Assembly (NCBI GenBank): GCA_963807235.1 | Contig: CAWEBF010000026.1 | Span: 37,320 to 101,319 of the forward strand | Source: CAWEBF01 sp963807235 | GTDB lineage: Bacteria > Acidobacteriota > Vicinamibacteria > Vicinamibacterales > UBA2999 | Direction: 5' to 3' | DNA length: 64,000 bases | Shown here: in pieces, positions 22,539 to 31,378 of the stretch | How the letters are laid out: every line of letters starts with the position of its first letter | Numbering within the stretch: the stretch's first letter is position 1 | Notes under the pieces: generated by a model | What the model was told of the DNA's origin: nothing | What the model saw: only the letters and a program-made list of their open reading frames with translations | The model's database searches: none | Program-made: the position numbers and the translations under genes

Positions 22539-22826
22539 ATGCGGAGGGTAGGAGATCGGCGCGCGCGGGTGCGGCTGGACGTGGTCGGCGCGCTGTGGGG
22601 AACGCTGGAAACGCAGAAGCGCGCACAGGTTGTGGACATCAACGCCACCGGCGCGCTGCTCTGGTCGCCCGTAGCCTTGCCGCTCAACACCGTTCACACC
22701 GTGGAGATGACGTTCGACGGTCAACACCTGTCCACGGAGGTGCTGGTCCGTCACGTCCGGCCCGCGCCGGTCGCCGGCACCTACCACGTCGGTGTGGAGT
22801 TCCTGTCTCCCCCGTCGTCTCCGTGA
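22539..22826 (+). CDS. Small PilZ-domain protein
   Basis: A 95-residue single-domain PilZ protein. RRVGDRRARVRLD gives the basic RxxxR-type motif, and VVDINATGALLWS gives the D/NxSxxG region with Thr in place of Ser. The beta-barrel ends with YHVGVEFLSPP. It begins 19 bp after the sensor-like gene and probably shares its sigma-54 transcript, which would end at the stem-loop at 22829. The Ser to Thr change may weaken c-di-GMP binding; this is inferred only from the motif. Confidence 0.75.
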   Translation: MRRVGDRRARVRLDVVGALWGTLETQKRAQVVDINATGALLWSPVALPLNTVHTVEMTFDGQHLSTEVLVRHVRPAPVAGTYHVGVEFLSPPSSP

Positions 22827-22828
22827 GA

Positions 22829-22876
22829 AGTCTGAGATTCGCCGGGCGCCTTGGGCGCAATTCGTCAGACTTTTTT
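22829..22876 (+). terminator. Rho-independent terminator
   Basis: The outer arms AGTCTGA (22829-22835) and TCAGACT (22865-22871) pair. An inner GCGCC/GGGCGC hairpin lies between them, and six T residues follow. It starts 2 bases after the PilZ stop codon and would separate the sensor-PilZ transcript from the activator operon. Confidence 0.75.
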
Positions 22877-22959
22877 CTCGCCCCTGGGTGCAGAGACCGC
22901 GCCAGGTCTGTGCCAACAACACCTTAAGAGATCAATAAGATACGTCGTATGACTGGCTG

Positions 22960-22971
22960 GGAGGCGCCTCC
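22960..22971. promoter_or_regulatory. 12-bp perfect palindrome abutting the activator promoter
   Basis: GGAGGCGCCTCC ends exactly one base before the -24 element at 22972. It could be an operator for a dimeric regulator that blocks or shapes the sigma-54 promoter. No other copy was noticed in the intergenic regions. Confidence 0.35.
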
Positions 22972-22987
22972 TGGCGACTTGATTGCA
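22972..22987 (+). promoter_or_regulatory. Sigma-54 promoter of the PilZ-activator operon
   Basis: TGGCGACTTGATTGCA matches TGGC-N8-TTGCA with the GG and GC exactly 10 bases apart. It lies 72 bp before the PilZ gene at 23059, which is coupled to the sigma-54 activator gene. The activator may therefore control its own expression. Confidence 0.78.
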
Positions 22988-23058
22988 AACGAGCTGACCG
23001 GCGAACGCGGCTCTTCCGTGAGTGGCCGGAACTCGCAGGTGCCGGGTGAGGCGGGGTG

Positions 23059-23358
23059 ATGGAAGAGAGGCGGCGGTCGCCGCGTCGAGAGGTGCAGGGG
23101 CAGGGGATGGGCATTCCCGTTGCGGAGAGTGTCCGCGTCCTCGACCTCAGCATCGCCGGCGTCCTGTTGGAGACGTCATCGCCCCCGGAATTGGGCGCGA
23201 TCGCGAAGTTGAAGTTCTCGGTCGGCGGAGAGCCGCTGGCCGCAGAGGTAGAGGTAAGGCGAGTGACCGCGGCTCCCGGTGGGTACCGCGTCGGCGCCAG
23301 GTTCGTGGAGATGACGCCGAGTCACCGGCGTCTCATTGAGCGGTTCATGGGCCAATGA
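23059..23358 (+). CDS. PilZ-domain protein coupled to sigma-54 activator
   Basis: A PilZ protein of about 99 residues. It begins MEERRRSPRREVQGQGMGIP, where RRSPRR supplies the RxxxR motif, and VLDLSIAGVLLE supplies the DxSxxG motif, so both c-di-GMP motifs look intact. The barrel ends YRVGARFVEMTPSHRRLIER, typical for PilZ. ATG 23059 is preferred over GTG 23056. Its stop codon overlaps the activator's start (ATGA at 23355-23358), so the two are co-translated and may form a c-di-GMP-responsive pair. Confidence 0.85.
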   Translation: MEERRRSPRREVQGQGMGIPVAESVRVLDLSIAGVLLETSSPPELGAIAKLKFSVGGEPLAAEVEVRRVTAAPGGYRVGARFVEMTPSHRRLIERFMGQ

Positions 23359-24473
23359 TGGATGCAGTCGTTGATAGTGGACCCCGGCAGCAGCAGGGCG
23401 CCTCGACACGTGCCAAGACCAACGTCCAGTTCTCGGGCCTGAGTCCCGAGACCATCGCTCTCCAGCAGGAGATCGAGCGCGTGGCGCGATCCGACGCCAA
23501 GGTGCTCATCACGGGGGAAAGCGGCGTCGGCAAGGAGATCGTCGCCCGGAACATCCACTCGCGCGGCCCCCGGGCCACGCATGTGTTCGCGCCGGTCAAC
23601 TGCGCGGGCCTGCCGGAGACGCTCCTCGAGTCCGAGCTCTTCGGGCACGTCAAGGGCAGCTTCACCGGCGCCTACCGCGACAAGCCGGGCAAGCTCGAGA
23701 CCGCCCACATGGGCACGATCTTCCTCGACGAAGTGGGCGAGATGACACTGCGCATGCAGGGTCTGCTGCTGCGCTTCCTGGAAACGGGCGAGCTGCAGAA
23801 AGTCGGCGCCGACGGCAGCGGGCGCATCGTGAACGTCCGGGTGATTGCCGCCACCAACAAGAACCTGCGGGACATGATCGGGCAGGGCACGTTCCGCGAG
23901 GATCTGTTCTACCGGCTCAACGTGATCCACATCCTGGTGCCGCCGCTTCGCGAACGGCGCGAGGACATCCCGATGCTCGCGGAGAGCTTCCTGGCGCAGT
24001 TCACCAACGCGAACAAGTCGCCGATCCGCCTGATCGCGCCCCCGGCCATGAAGGCGTTCTCCGAGTATTCCTGGCCCGGCAACGTCCGCGAGCTGGAGAA
24101 CGTGATCGAGCGGCTGGTGGTCACGGTGCAGGGCAACAGCATCGAGCTGGAACACCTCTCGTCAGAGATTCGCCATCAGGGCGCCGTGTCGTTCCGCCCG
24201 CGCCGCGAGCGCCGGAAGACGGTGGCCGACGAACTCTACAAGCGCATGCTCGATCAGCACGAGTCGTTCTGGACGAGCGTCTACCCGCTGTTCATGGACC
24301 GCGAGATCACGCGCAACAACGTGCGGGAGGTCGTGCGGCGGGGTCTCGAGGAAGCGCGCGGCAACTACAAGATCGTGGCGCGTCTCTTCAACATGGAATC
24401 GCGCGACTACAAGCGGTTCTTGAACTTCCTGCGGAAGCACGACTGCCAGATCCCGTTCAAGGAATACCGCTAG
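23355..24473 (+). CDS. Sigma-54-dependent activator (AAA+ enhancer-binding protein) without receiver domain
   Basis: An intact 372-residue protein. A short N terminus of about 30 residues leads straight into the AAA+ domain: Walker A GESGVGKE, the sigma-54 contact loop GSFTGA (usually GAFTGA), Walker B GTIFLDEVGEM, and arginine fingers in FREDLFYRLNV. The WPGNVRELENVIERL segment follows. The last 90 residues carry a possible Fis-like DNA-binding helix pair (GNYKIVARLFNMESRDYKRF). With no receiver or GAF domain, control must come from a partner, and the coupled PilZ protein is the obvious candidate. Its likely targets are the -24/-12 promoters in this window. PrsR activators of other PEP-CTERM systems do have receivers. 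Confidence 0.92.
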   Translation: MMDAVVDSGPRQQQGASTRAKTNVQFSGLSPETIALQQEIERVARSDAKVLITGESGVGKEIVARNIHSRGPRATHVFAPVNCAGLPETLLESELFGHVKGSFTGAYRDKPGKLETAHMGTIFLDEVGEMTLRMQGLLLRFLETGELQKVGADGSGRIVNVRVIAATNKNLRDMIGQGTFREDLFYRLNVIHILVPPLRERREDIPMLAESFLAQFTNANKSPIRLIAPPAMKAFSEYSWPGNVRELENVIERLVVTVQGNSIELEHLSSEIRHQGAVSFRPRRERRKTVADELYKRMLDQHESFWTSVYPLFMDREITRNNVREVVRRGLEEARGNYKIVARLFNMESRDYKRFLNFLRKHDCQIPFKEYR

Positions 24474-24638
24474 CCGCAGATCCACGACCCGCTTCACGCG
24501 GCACGTGGGTCCTGAGCGCGGGCGCTGGACATTTCTGTAATCCGATCCGAATCTCTTCCGCCGCGCCGCGCGTGCCGGGAAACGGGGCCTACGCCGTAAC
24601 CTCACCGCCATCAATGCCTTAAGCCCCAATCGTCGGGG

Positions 24639-24654
24639 TGGTCAACTCGTTGCA
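24639..24654 (+). promoter_or_regulatory. Sigma-54 promoter of the Ig-repeat protein
   Basis: TGGTCAACTCGTTGCA has TGG and TTGCA with the required 10-base gap, but the CAC positions do not match, so it is weaker than the others. Transcription would start near 24665, only about 12 bases before ATG 24677. The 165 bp between the activator stop and this site hold a GACCC/GGGTC stem-loop without a T-run and nothing else I can name. Confidence 0.55.
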
Positions 24655-24676
24655 ACCCAGTCGAAGGTCGATTGAG

Positions 24677-27600
24677 ATGCAACGCACCAAACACCTACTC
24701 GCCGCCGCCGCAACCGCGCTCGCTCTGACCGTCGTGGCCGCACCAGCGGCCGCTGAGACGCTGACCGTCGCGTGGGACATGAGCCCTGAGCCCCAGGTTG
24801 TCGGCTACTTCGTCCACATCGGCACTGAATCGGGCGTCTACACGCAACGGGTCGACGTCGGGAACACCACGACATACGTGCTCACGACGGCCGTCATCGG
24901 CCAGCAGTACTGCTTTGCTGTGTCGGCCTATTTCACCGGGCCGGTTGAAGGCGGCCGGTCGCCGGAGGCGTGCACCTCCGGGAACCTGCGGCCTACGCTG
25001 ACCAACCCCGGGGACCAGAGTCATGCCCTCGGCGCGCCGGCGTCGTTGACGCTTACCGCCATCGACCCCGAAGGGGCGGCCCTCACGTTCTCCGCAAGCG
25101 GGCTGCCCCCGGGGCTGTCTCTGGCGACCGCGACTGGCGCCATTACCGGCGCGCCCACGCAGGCCGGTACGTTCGCGGTGTCGGCGTCGGTTTCGGACAG
25201 CGCCTCCAGTGACTCGGTGTCATTCAACTGGACGATTACGTCAAGTGTTCCCGCGGCTCCCACGCTTCGGAGCCCCGCGGGCTCAATCGCGACGACGACG
25301 CCGATCTTTGAGTGGGATCCCGTGGCGTCGGCTACGCGCTACCGCCTGTGGGTCGACGACAACAGCGAAACGAACCCCCGCGTGCAGGTCGATCTCGACG
25401 CCCGCCCAGGCAGGCTGTTCGACGTCCGGCGCGATCTGCCGGCACAACCCGGGGATTGCCCTCGCAGCGGGACCGGGGTCGTGGTCTGTGCGCGCGTCCA
25501 ACGCTGTCGGTGACGGCCCGTGGAGCGGTGCACGCGACTTCTCGGTCTCGGATGGCCGCGCGCCGGTGGTGACTATCCTCACGCCGACCTCGGCGACAAC
25601 ACACTCGACCGGGGGAACTACCCTGGCGATCGGCGGTAGCGCGACTGACGACGTGGGCGTAGTGCAGGTGACCTGGTCCAATGACCGCGGGGGCGCCGGT
25701 TCGGCTACGAGTACTTCGGCTGCGGGCCCTTCGGGTCTGGGGGCTTCTTCGTGGAGCGTCCCCGCTGTACCGCTGAGTCAGGGCACCAACGTCATCACTG
25801 TCACGGCGCGCGACGCCGCCGGGCTGACGGCCACCGACACGCTCACGGTGACGCGAACAGACACGGGCGCGCCAACAGTCACGATCTCGACGCCGACCAC
25901 GCGCGACCACGCACTCAACCACGCAGTTCCTGATGGCCGTGGGCGGCACGGCCACCGACGACGTCGGTGTCACCGCGGTGACCTGGGTGAGCGACCGCGG
26001 CGGCAGCGGCACCGCGTCGGGCACCGGCACCTGGTCCATCGCCGCGGTGGACCTCCGGGGCGGCGCGAACACGATCACCGTGACGGCGCGCGACGCATCC
26101 GGCAGGACCGGCACGGACGTGATCGTGATCACTCGCACCGACGGCGAGCGCCACGGTTGTGACGATCTCGTCACCGTCGGCCGCTGACACGCATTCGACC
26201 GGCACGCCCACGCTGACCCTCGGCGGCACGGCGACGGACAACTTCACCATCACCCAGGTGACCTGGACCAACAGCCGCGGGGGCGGCGGCACGGCCACGG
26301 GCACGACTGCCTGGTCCGCGTCGAACATCGCGCTGCAGGCGGGATCGAACGTCCTGACCGTGACGGCGCGCGACTCGAGCGGCAACCTGGGCACCGACAC
26401 GCTCACGGTCAACCTGAGCCGACAACACGGCGCCCACGGTGAGCATTGCTGTTCCGACCACTGCCGCGACGTATACGACGCAGAACGCGTCGGTGCCGCT
26501 CGGCGGCACGGCCACGGATTCCTACGGCGTGACCGAAGTGCGGTGGGCCAGTGATCGTGGTGTGTCGGGCGTGGCCACGGGAACGACCGCGTGGACCGTC
26601 GCGTCCGTGGCGCTCTCACCCGGCGCCAACGTCATCACCGTGACGGCCCGTGATGCCGCCGGGCTGACGGCCACCGACACGCTCACGGTGACACGAGCAG
26701 ATGCGGGTGCGCCAGTCGTCACGATCTTCGACGCCGACCACCGCGGCCACGCACTCGACTACGCAGTTTCTCATGGCCGCTGGGCGGCACGGCCACCGAC
26801 GACGTCGGTGTCACGCGGTGACCTGGGTCGAGCGACCGCGGCGGCAGCGGCACCGCTACGGGCACGGCACCTGGTCCATCGCCGCGGTGGACCTCCAGGG
26901 CGGCGCCAACACGATCACCATGACGGCGCGCGACGCATCCGGCAGGACCGGCACGGACGTGATCGTGATCACTCGCCGACGGAGTCGCGCCGAGCGCCCG
27001 GTTCGTGACGATCTCGTCACCGTCGGCCGCTGACACGCATTCGACCGGCACGCCCACGCTGACCCTCGGCGGCACGGCGACGGACGACTTCAGCATCACC
27101 CAGGTGACCTGGACCAACAGCCGCGGCGGCGGCGGCACGGCCACGGGCACGACTGCCTGGTCCGCGTCGAACATCGCGCTGCAGGCGGGATCGAACGTCC
27201 TGACCGTGACGGCGCGCGACTCGAGCGGCAACCTGGGCACCGACACGGCTCACGGTCAACCTGACCGACAACACGCGACCCACCGTCACCATCGTCACGC
27301 CCACGGCCGCAACCCGGTACACGACGGCAGCGACTACCGTGGCGCTTGGCGGCACGGCGGCCGACGATTCCGGCGTGGCGTCGGTGACCTGGACCAACGA
27401 CCGCGGCGGCAACGGATCGGCGACGGGCACTACGGCCTGGTCGATCGCAAGCGTCGCGCTCCAATCCGGCGTCAACACCATCACCGTCACGGCCACCGAC
27501 CGGGGTGGCAGCACGGCAACCGCGGCCTTGCGCGTGGTGTCGGACGGCCGCAATCCAACAGTCACCATCGCGCAGCCAGTTGCCACACCGACGCACGCCG

Positions 27601-30068
27601 TGAACACCGCCACTGTGAATCTGGGCGGCGCGGCCTCCGACGACCAGGGTGTCACCGAGGTGTCGTGGTCCAGCAACCGCGGCCGGCGGGGTGTCGCCGC
27701 TGGCACCTCCAGCTGGACTGCTCCGGGCGTCGCGCTGGACGCCGGGATCAACGTGTTGACCGTGACCGCCCGGGATGAGGTCGGCAACACCTCCAGTGCG
27801 ACGCTGACCGTCGTGCTCGACGCGCGCGGCCCCGGCATCACGATCGAAACGCCGACTACGAACTCGACCACCGCCACCAATGTCGGGACCATCGCGCTCA
27901 GCGGCACGGCCAACGACGACGTGGGCGTGACGCAGGTCACGTGGGCCAACGACCGCGGCGGCTCCGGCTCGGCGACCGGCGTCACGGCGTGGGCCGTCCC
28001 GCTCGTAGCGCTGCAGGCGGGCGCCAACGTCCTGACCGTGACGGCGCGCGACGCGGCCGGCAATGTCTCGACCGACACGCTGGCCGTCCACTACGACACA
28101 CGTGCCCCGGCCGTCACGATTGCGGCGCCCACTGCGGCAGGCACGTTTGCCACAACCTCAACCGCGCTGGCGCTGGCCGGCGCCGCGACCGACGACGGCG
28201 TCGTGACCGAAGTGCGTTGGGCCAACAGCCGCGGCGGCAGCGGTGTCGCCACCGGCACGAACCGCTGGACCGTCGAACGCGCCGCTCTTCAGCTCGGTGC
28301 GAACGAAATCACGATTACCGCGCGAGACGCCGCGGGCAACTCGGCCAGCACGCGCCTGGTGGTGACCGCCACCGACCGGCAGGCGCCCGCGATACGCATC
28401 ACTGGCCCCTCTGTGTCGGACACGTTTACCACGTCGGCTCGCCTCATCAATCTCGACGGGACGGCGACCGATGATTTCGGCGTCACGCAGATCGCCTGGG
28501 CGAGCGACCGCGGAACGAGCGGCGTCGCTCGCGGCACAGGGTCCTGGATCGCGGGCGGCATCGCGCTGCTGCCCGGTGTCAACGTGATTGCCGTCACGGC
28601 CCTCGACGCGGCAGGCAACTCGTCGTCCGATGTCCTGCGTATCACGGTGGACGGCCAGATACCGGTCGTTTCCATCACGTCGCCGGGGGCATCGCCCTAC
28701 AACAGCGCGACACAGACGGTGGTCGTGAGCGGGACGGCGTCCGATGATGCCGGCATCACGCAAGTTCTCTGGGCGAGCGACCGTGGGCAGGGTGGCGCGG
28801 CGCTCGGCACGACCACGTGGACCACGCCGGCCATCCCGCTCGAGTCCGGCACGAACGTCGTCGTCATCACGGCGCGGGACCTGTCGGGCAACACCACGAC
28901 GGCGACGCTGACCGTCGTCTATCGCGATTCGGCGGCGCCAGCCGTAACGATCGGCACGCCGACGGCGGGACAGACGTTCACGACGGCGGCGCCGGCGATC
29001 AATCTCGGTGGCACCGCGAGCGACAACTTCGGCGTCGCCCAGGTCAGCTGGTCCAACGACCGCGGCGGCTCCGGCATCGCATTCGGCACCACGGGCTGGT
29101 CGATCGCCGCTGTTCCGCTCGCCGAAGGCCTGAACGTCATCACGGTCACGGCGCGTGACGCCGCGGGTCTGACTGGTACCGCCGCACTGCGTGTCACGCG
29201 CAGCAGCACGACCGTCAAGCAGGTCGCTGGGACGTCCACGCCCGCGACAAGTGAACCAGCGCCTGCTCTATCGCAGGTGACGGCCGGCAGCAGTGCCCTT
29301 ACCGCGCAGTCCGCGCAGAGCACGACCGGCCAGACGCTCGGTGCACCGATCCCTGACGGTCGGATCCCGACCGGGTATCCGACTGCGCTGTCGCCGCAGC
29401 CGCTGGCCGGCCCGGTCGCGACGAGCCCCGCTCCCGCCTCCAGTCCGGCCGCTCGTCCGCGCCCGATCGCTGAGAGGACGGACGCGACGCAGGAAAGTCA
29501 ACCCAACCGTCAACCCGTCGTGACGATATCTGTCCCTTCGGCAACCGACGAGCTGGTGACGCGGGATGCGACCGTCACCCTGGCCGGGACATCGCGCGAC
29601 GCGATAGTCGTGACGTGGTCCACCAACCACGGCGCCAGCGGAACCGCGGTCGGCCGTGACCGGTGGAGCGTGACGAACTTTGGGTTGCCCCTCGGGAAGA
29701 CGATCGTGACGATCACAGCGCGCAACGCGGTGGGAGACCTTGCCTCCGACACGCTGACCGTGACACGGCAGCCGGCGAACGTCCTCCAGCTCGGCATTAC
29801 GTCGCCTACGGCTGACTCGGCTTGGGATACCGCGTCGAGTACAGTAGCGCTCCGCGGCCTAGCGTCCGACAATGTTGTCAGGGTGACGTGGCAGGCCGAT
29901 TGGGGCGGCACCGGCACAGCTAGCGGAACACGTACATGGACCATCCCGACCATTGGCCTGCAGATTGGCGTCAACAGGATTACTGTTACAGCCCACGACG
30001 CCGAAGGCCAGACCCAGCGGGAGGTGATTTCGGTTACCTACCGGCCACTGTCGGCCTCGTCCAGATAA
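24677..30068 (+). CDS. Giant secreted protein with about 15 Ig-like repeats (several frameshifts in the first half)
   Basis: A locus of about 1790 codons. A signal peptide (MQRTKHLLAAAATALALTVV, then AAPAAAE) is followed by a fibronectin-III-like domain (LTVAWDMSPEPQVVGYFVHI) and a putative-Ig domain (LSASGLPPGLSLATATGAI pattern). About 15 Ig-like domains of 92-94 residues follow, each with VTI-x-TP at the start, VTWSNDRGGSG in the middle and GxNVITVTARDAAG at the end. A Pro/Ser/Thr linker lies at about 29210-29510. At least six one-base shifts interrupt 25400-27260; from 27339 to the stop it is intact. No PEP-CTERM or membrane anchor is visible. A matrix or adhesin role is inferred. Confidence 0.85.
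25870..27250 (+). repeat. 846-bp internal duplication of three Ig domains
   Basis: The Ig block at 25870-26410 recurs with near identity at 26710-27250. For example, CCGCTGACACGCATTCGACC occurs at 26181 and again at 27027. The period of 846 bp equals three domains of 94 codons, so a three-domain unit was copied. Frameshifts in this gene fall mainly in or beside the copies. Confidence 0.85.
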
Positions 30069-31324
30069 GGGTCTGTCTTCTCGCAACTTTCCTGCTGCTG
30101 ACTGCGGGTGTCCGGGGCGCTTCATCCCAGACCCTCACGGTGATGTGGGACCCCAGCCCGTCCCCCGGCGTCACCGCCTACCGCGTGTTCGTGGGCACGA
30201 CCTCGGGTCAATACACCGAAACCTACGACGTCGCGGCGTCCCAGAGGTCGTTCGTCTATACCCCGTCCAGAGCTGGCCAGCGTTATTACTTCGCCGTAGC
30301 ATCGCGCGCGTCCGCAGGCTGGGGGTCCCCCTCGGCGGAGGTGTCGGAGATGATTGGCACTGCTGCCGGGCCGGCGCCAATCGGACCGCAGCCAGTCGGC
30401 CCTGATCAGCCCCGTTTCGCGGTGCCCCGGGGAGCCGCCGGCGGCTCCGCTGTCGCGGAGGTCGAGGCGCTGGGGGTCGGATTAGGCCGAGTTACATCGT
30501 TGGTCGTCTCCGGTGAAGGCACCGGGCTGCTCGTTGAGGACGGGCGCACCGTGCGTGTCTTCGATTCCGCAGGGATGAGAGCGGAGGCCGCCCTGCGGCT
30601 CGACGACGACGTCGAAATCGAAGATCTCGCGCTCGACCCGCTCTTCGACCGCAACGGTCACGTGGCGCTCGCGACGTCCCGAACGCGTCGCGGTGGCGGC
30701 CGCGAGGGTTCCATCGAACGATACCGGTTGCTCGGTGGCGGGCTGGGCGAGGCTGTCACCCTTGTCATGGGCCTGGCCGACGAACGGGATACGCGCACGA
30801 TCCTCACTCAGACGGGCGATGGCCGGATGGTGGTGGTCCAGGCGGACGCCGTCGCGGCCTTGACCGTCGGCGGAGCGCGACAGCCCTTGAGTTCGGGTCC
30901 AGCGGCCGATCGCTCGACACCCTCGAGCGTCGCCTGGGACGAGCTGGGCCAGGCCGTGTGGCTCACCGGCCGCACGGCTGGCGGTGCGGGCGTGATCGAG
31001 CGCCTGAGTGCGGCCGGCCAGCGAGCACAGGTTGCCGTGCCCGCAGGCTTTGAAGAATCGCCGTTGAGCGCGCATGTGAACGGCTCCGGCGTTGCCGTGA
31101 CGAGTGCGTCCGCCGACGCCGTGCTGGAGTTCGATCCCGCGACACGTTCCGTCATGACGCTACCCGTGGACCTGGGGGCGCACGGCGAACCCGTCCTCGT
31201 GGCCAGGGTGCCAGCCGGCGACGCCTGGTTCGTTGTGGTCCGCGACGCCCGTAGTGACGGTTCCTCATCCGACACACTGGTGCGCGTCGCCGCACGGCGG
31301 GCCGTCGAACTGCCGATAAGATAG
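30065..31324 (+). CDS. Secreted FN3-plus-propeller-like protein, apparent ATA start
   Basis: About 419 residues. The hydrophobic signal peptide (RVCLLATFLLLTAGVRGASS) is in frame, but the first codon position is ATA (30065), overlapping the TAA of the Ig-repeat gene. An A where a G is expected would have made ATGA, the coupling seen elsewhere here. The mature part begins with an FN3-like domain (QTLTVMWDPSPSPGVTAYRV) almost the same as the start of the preceding protein. A repetitive region follows (LALDPLFDRNGHVALATS, SVAWDELGQAVWLTG) that resembles blades of a beta-propeller. The family is not recognised. The next upstream in-frame ATG (29936) gives a non-family N terminus. Confidence 0.65.
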   Translation: MRVCLLATFLLLTAGVRGASSQTLTVMWDPSPSPGVTAYRVFVGTTSGQYTETYDVAASQRSFVYTPSRAGQRYYFAVASRASAGWGSPSAEVSEMIGTAAGPAPIGPQPVGPDQPRFAVPRGAAGGSAVAEVEALGVGLGRVTSLVVSGEGTGLLVEDGRTVRVFDSAGMRAEAALRLDDDVEIEDLALDPLFDRNGHVALATSRTRRGGGREGSIERYRLLGGGLGEAVTLVMGLADERDTRTILTQTGDGRMVVVQADAVAALTVGGARQPLSSGPAADRSTPSSVAWDELGQAVWLTGRTAGGAGVIERLSAAGQRAQVAVPAGFEESPLSAHVNGSGVAVTSASADAVLEFDPATRSVMTLPVDLGAHGEPVLVARVPAGDAWFVVVRDARSDGSSSDTLVRVAARRAVELPIR

Positions 31325-31378
31325 TCAGGCCCTGTTTTCGGCCCATTTTCGGGCTAATATGGCCACTTGAGGCTCGGT

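Noticed and set aside
24474..24638. GACCC/GGGTC stem-loop as a terminator or riboswitch
   Set aside because: There is no T-run and no pattern of a known riboswitch class, including c-di-GMP-I.
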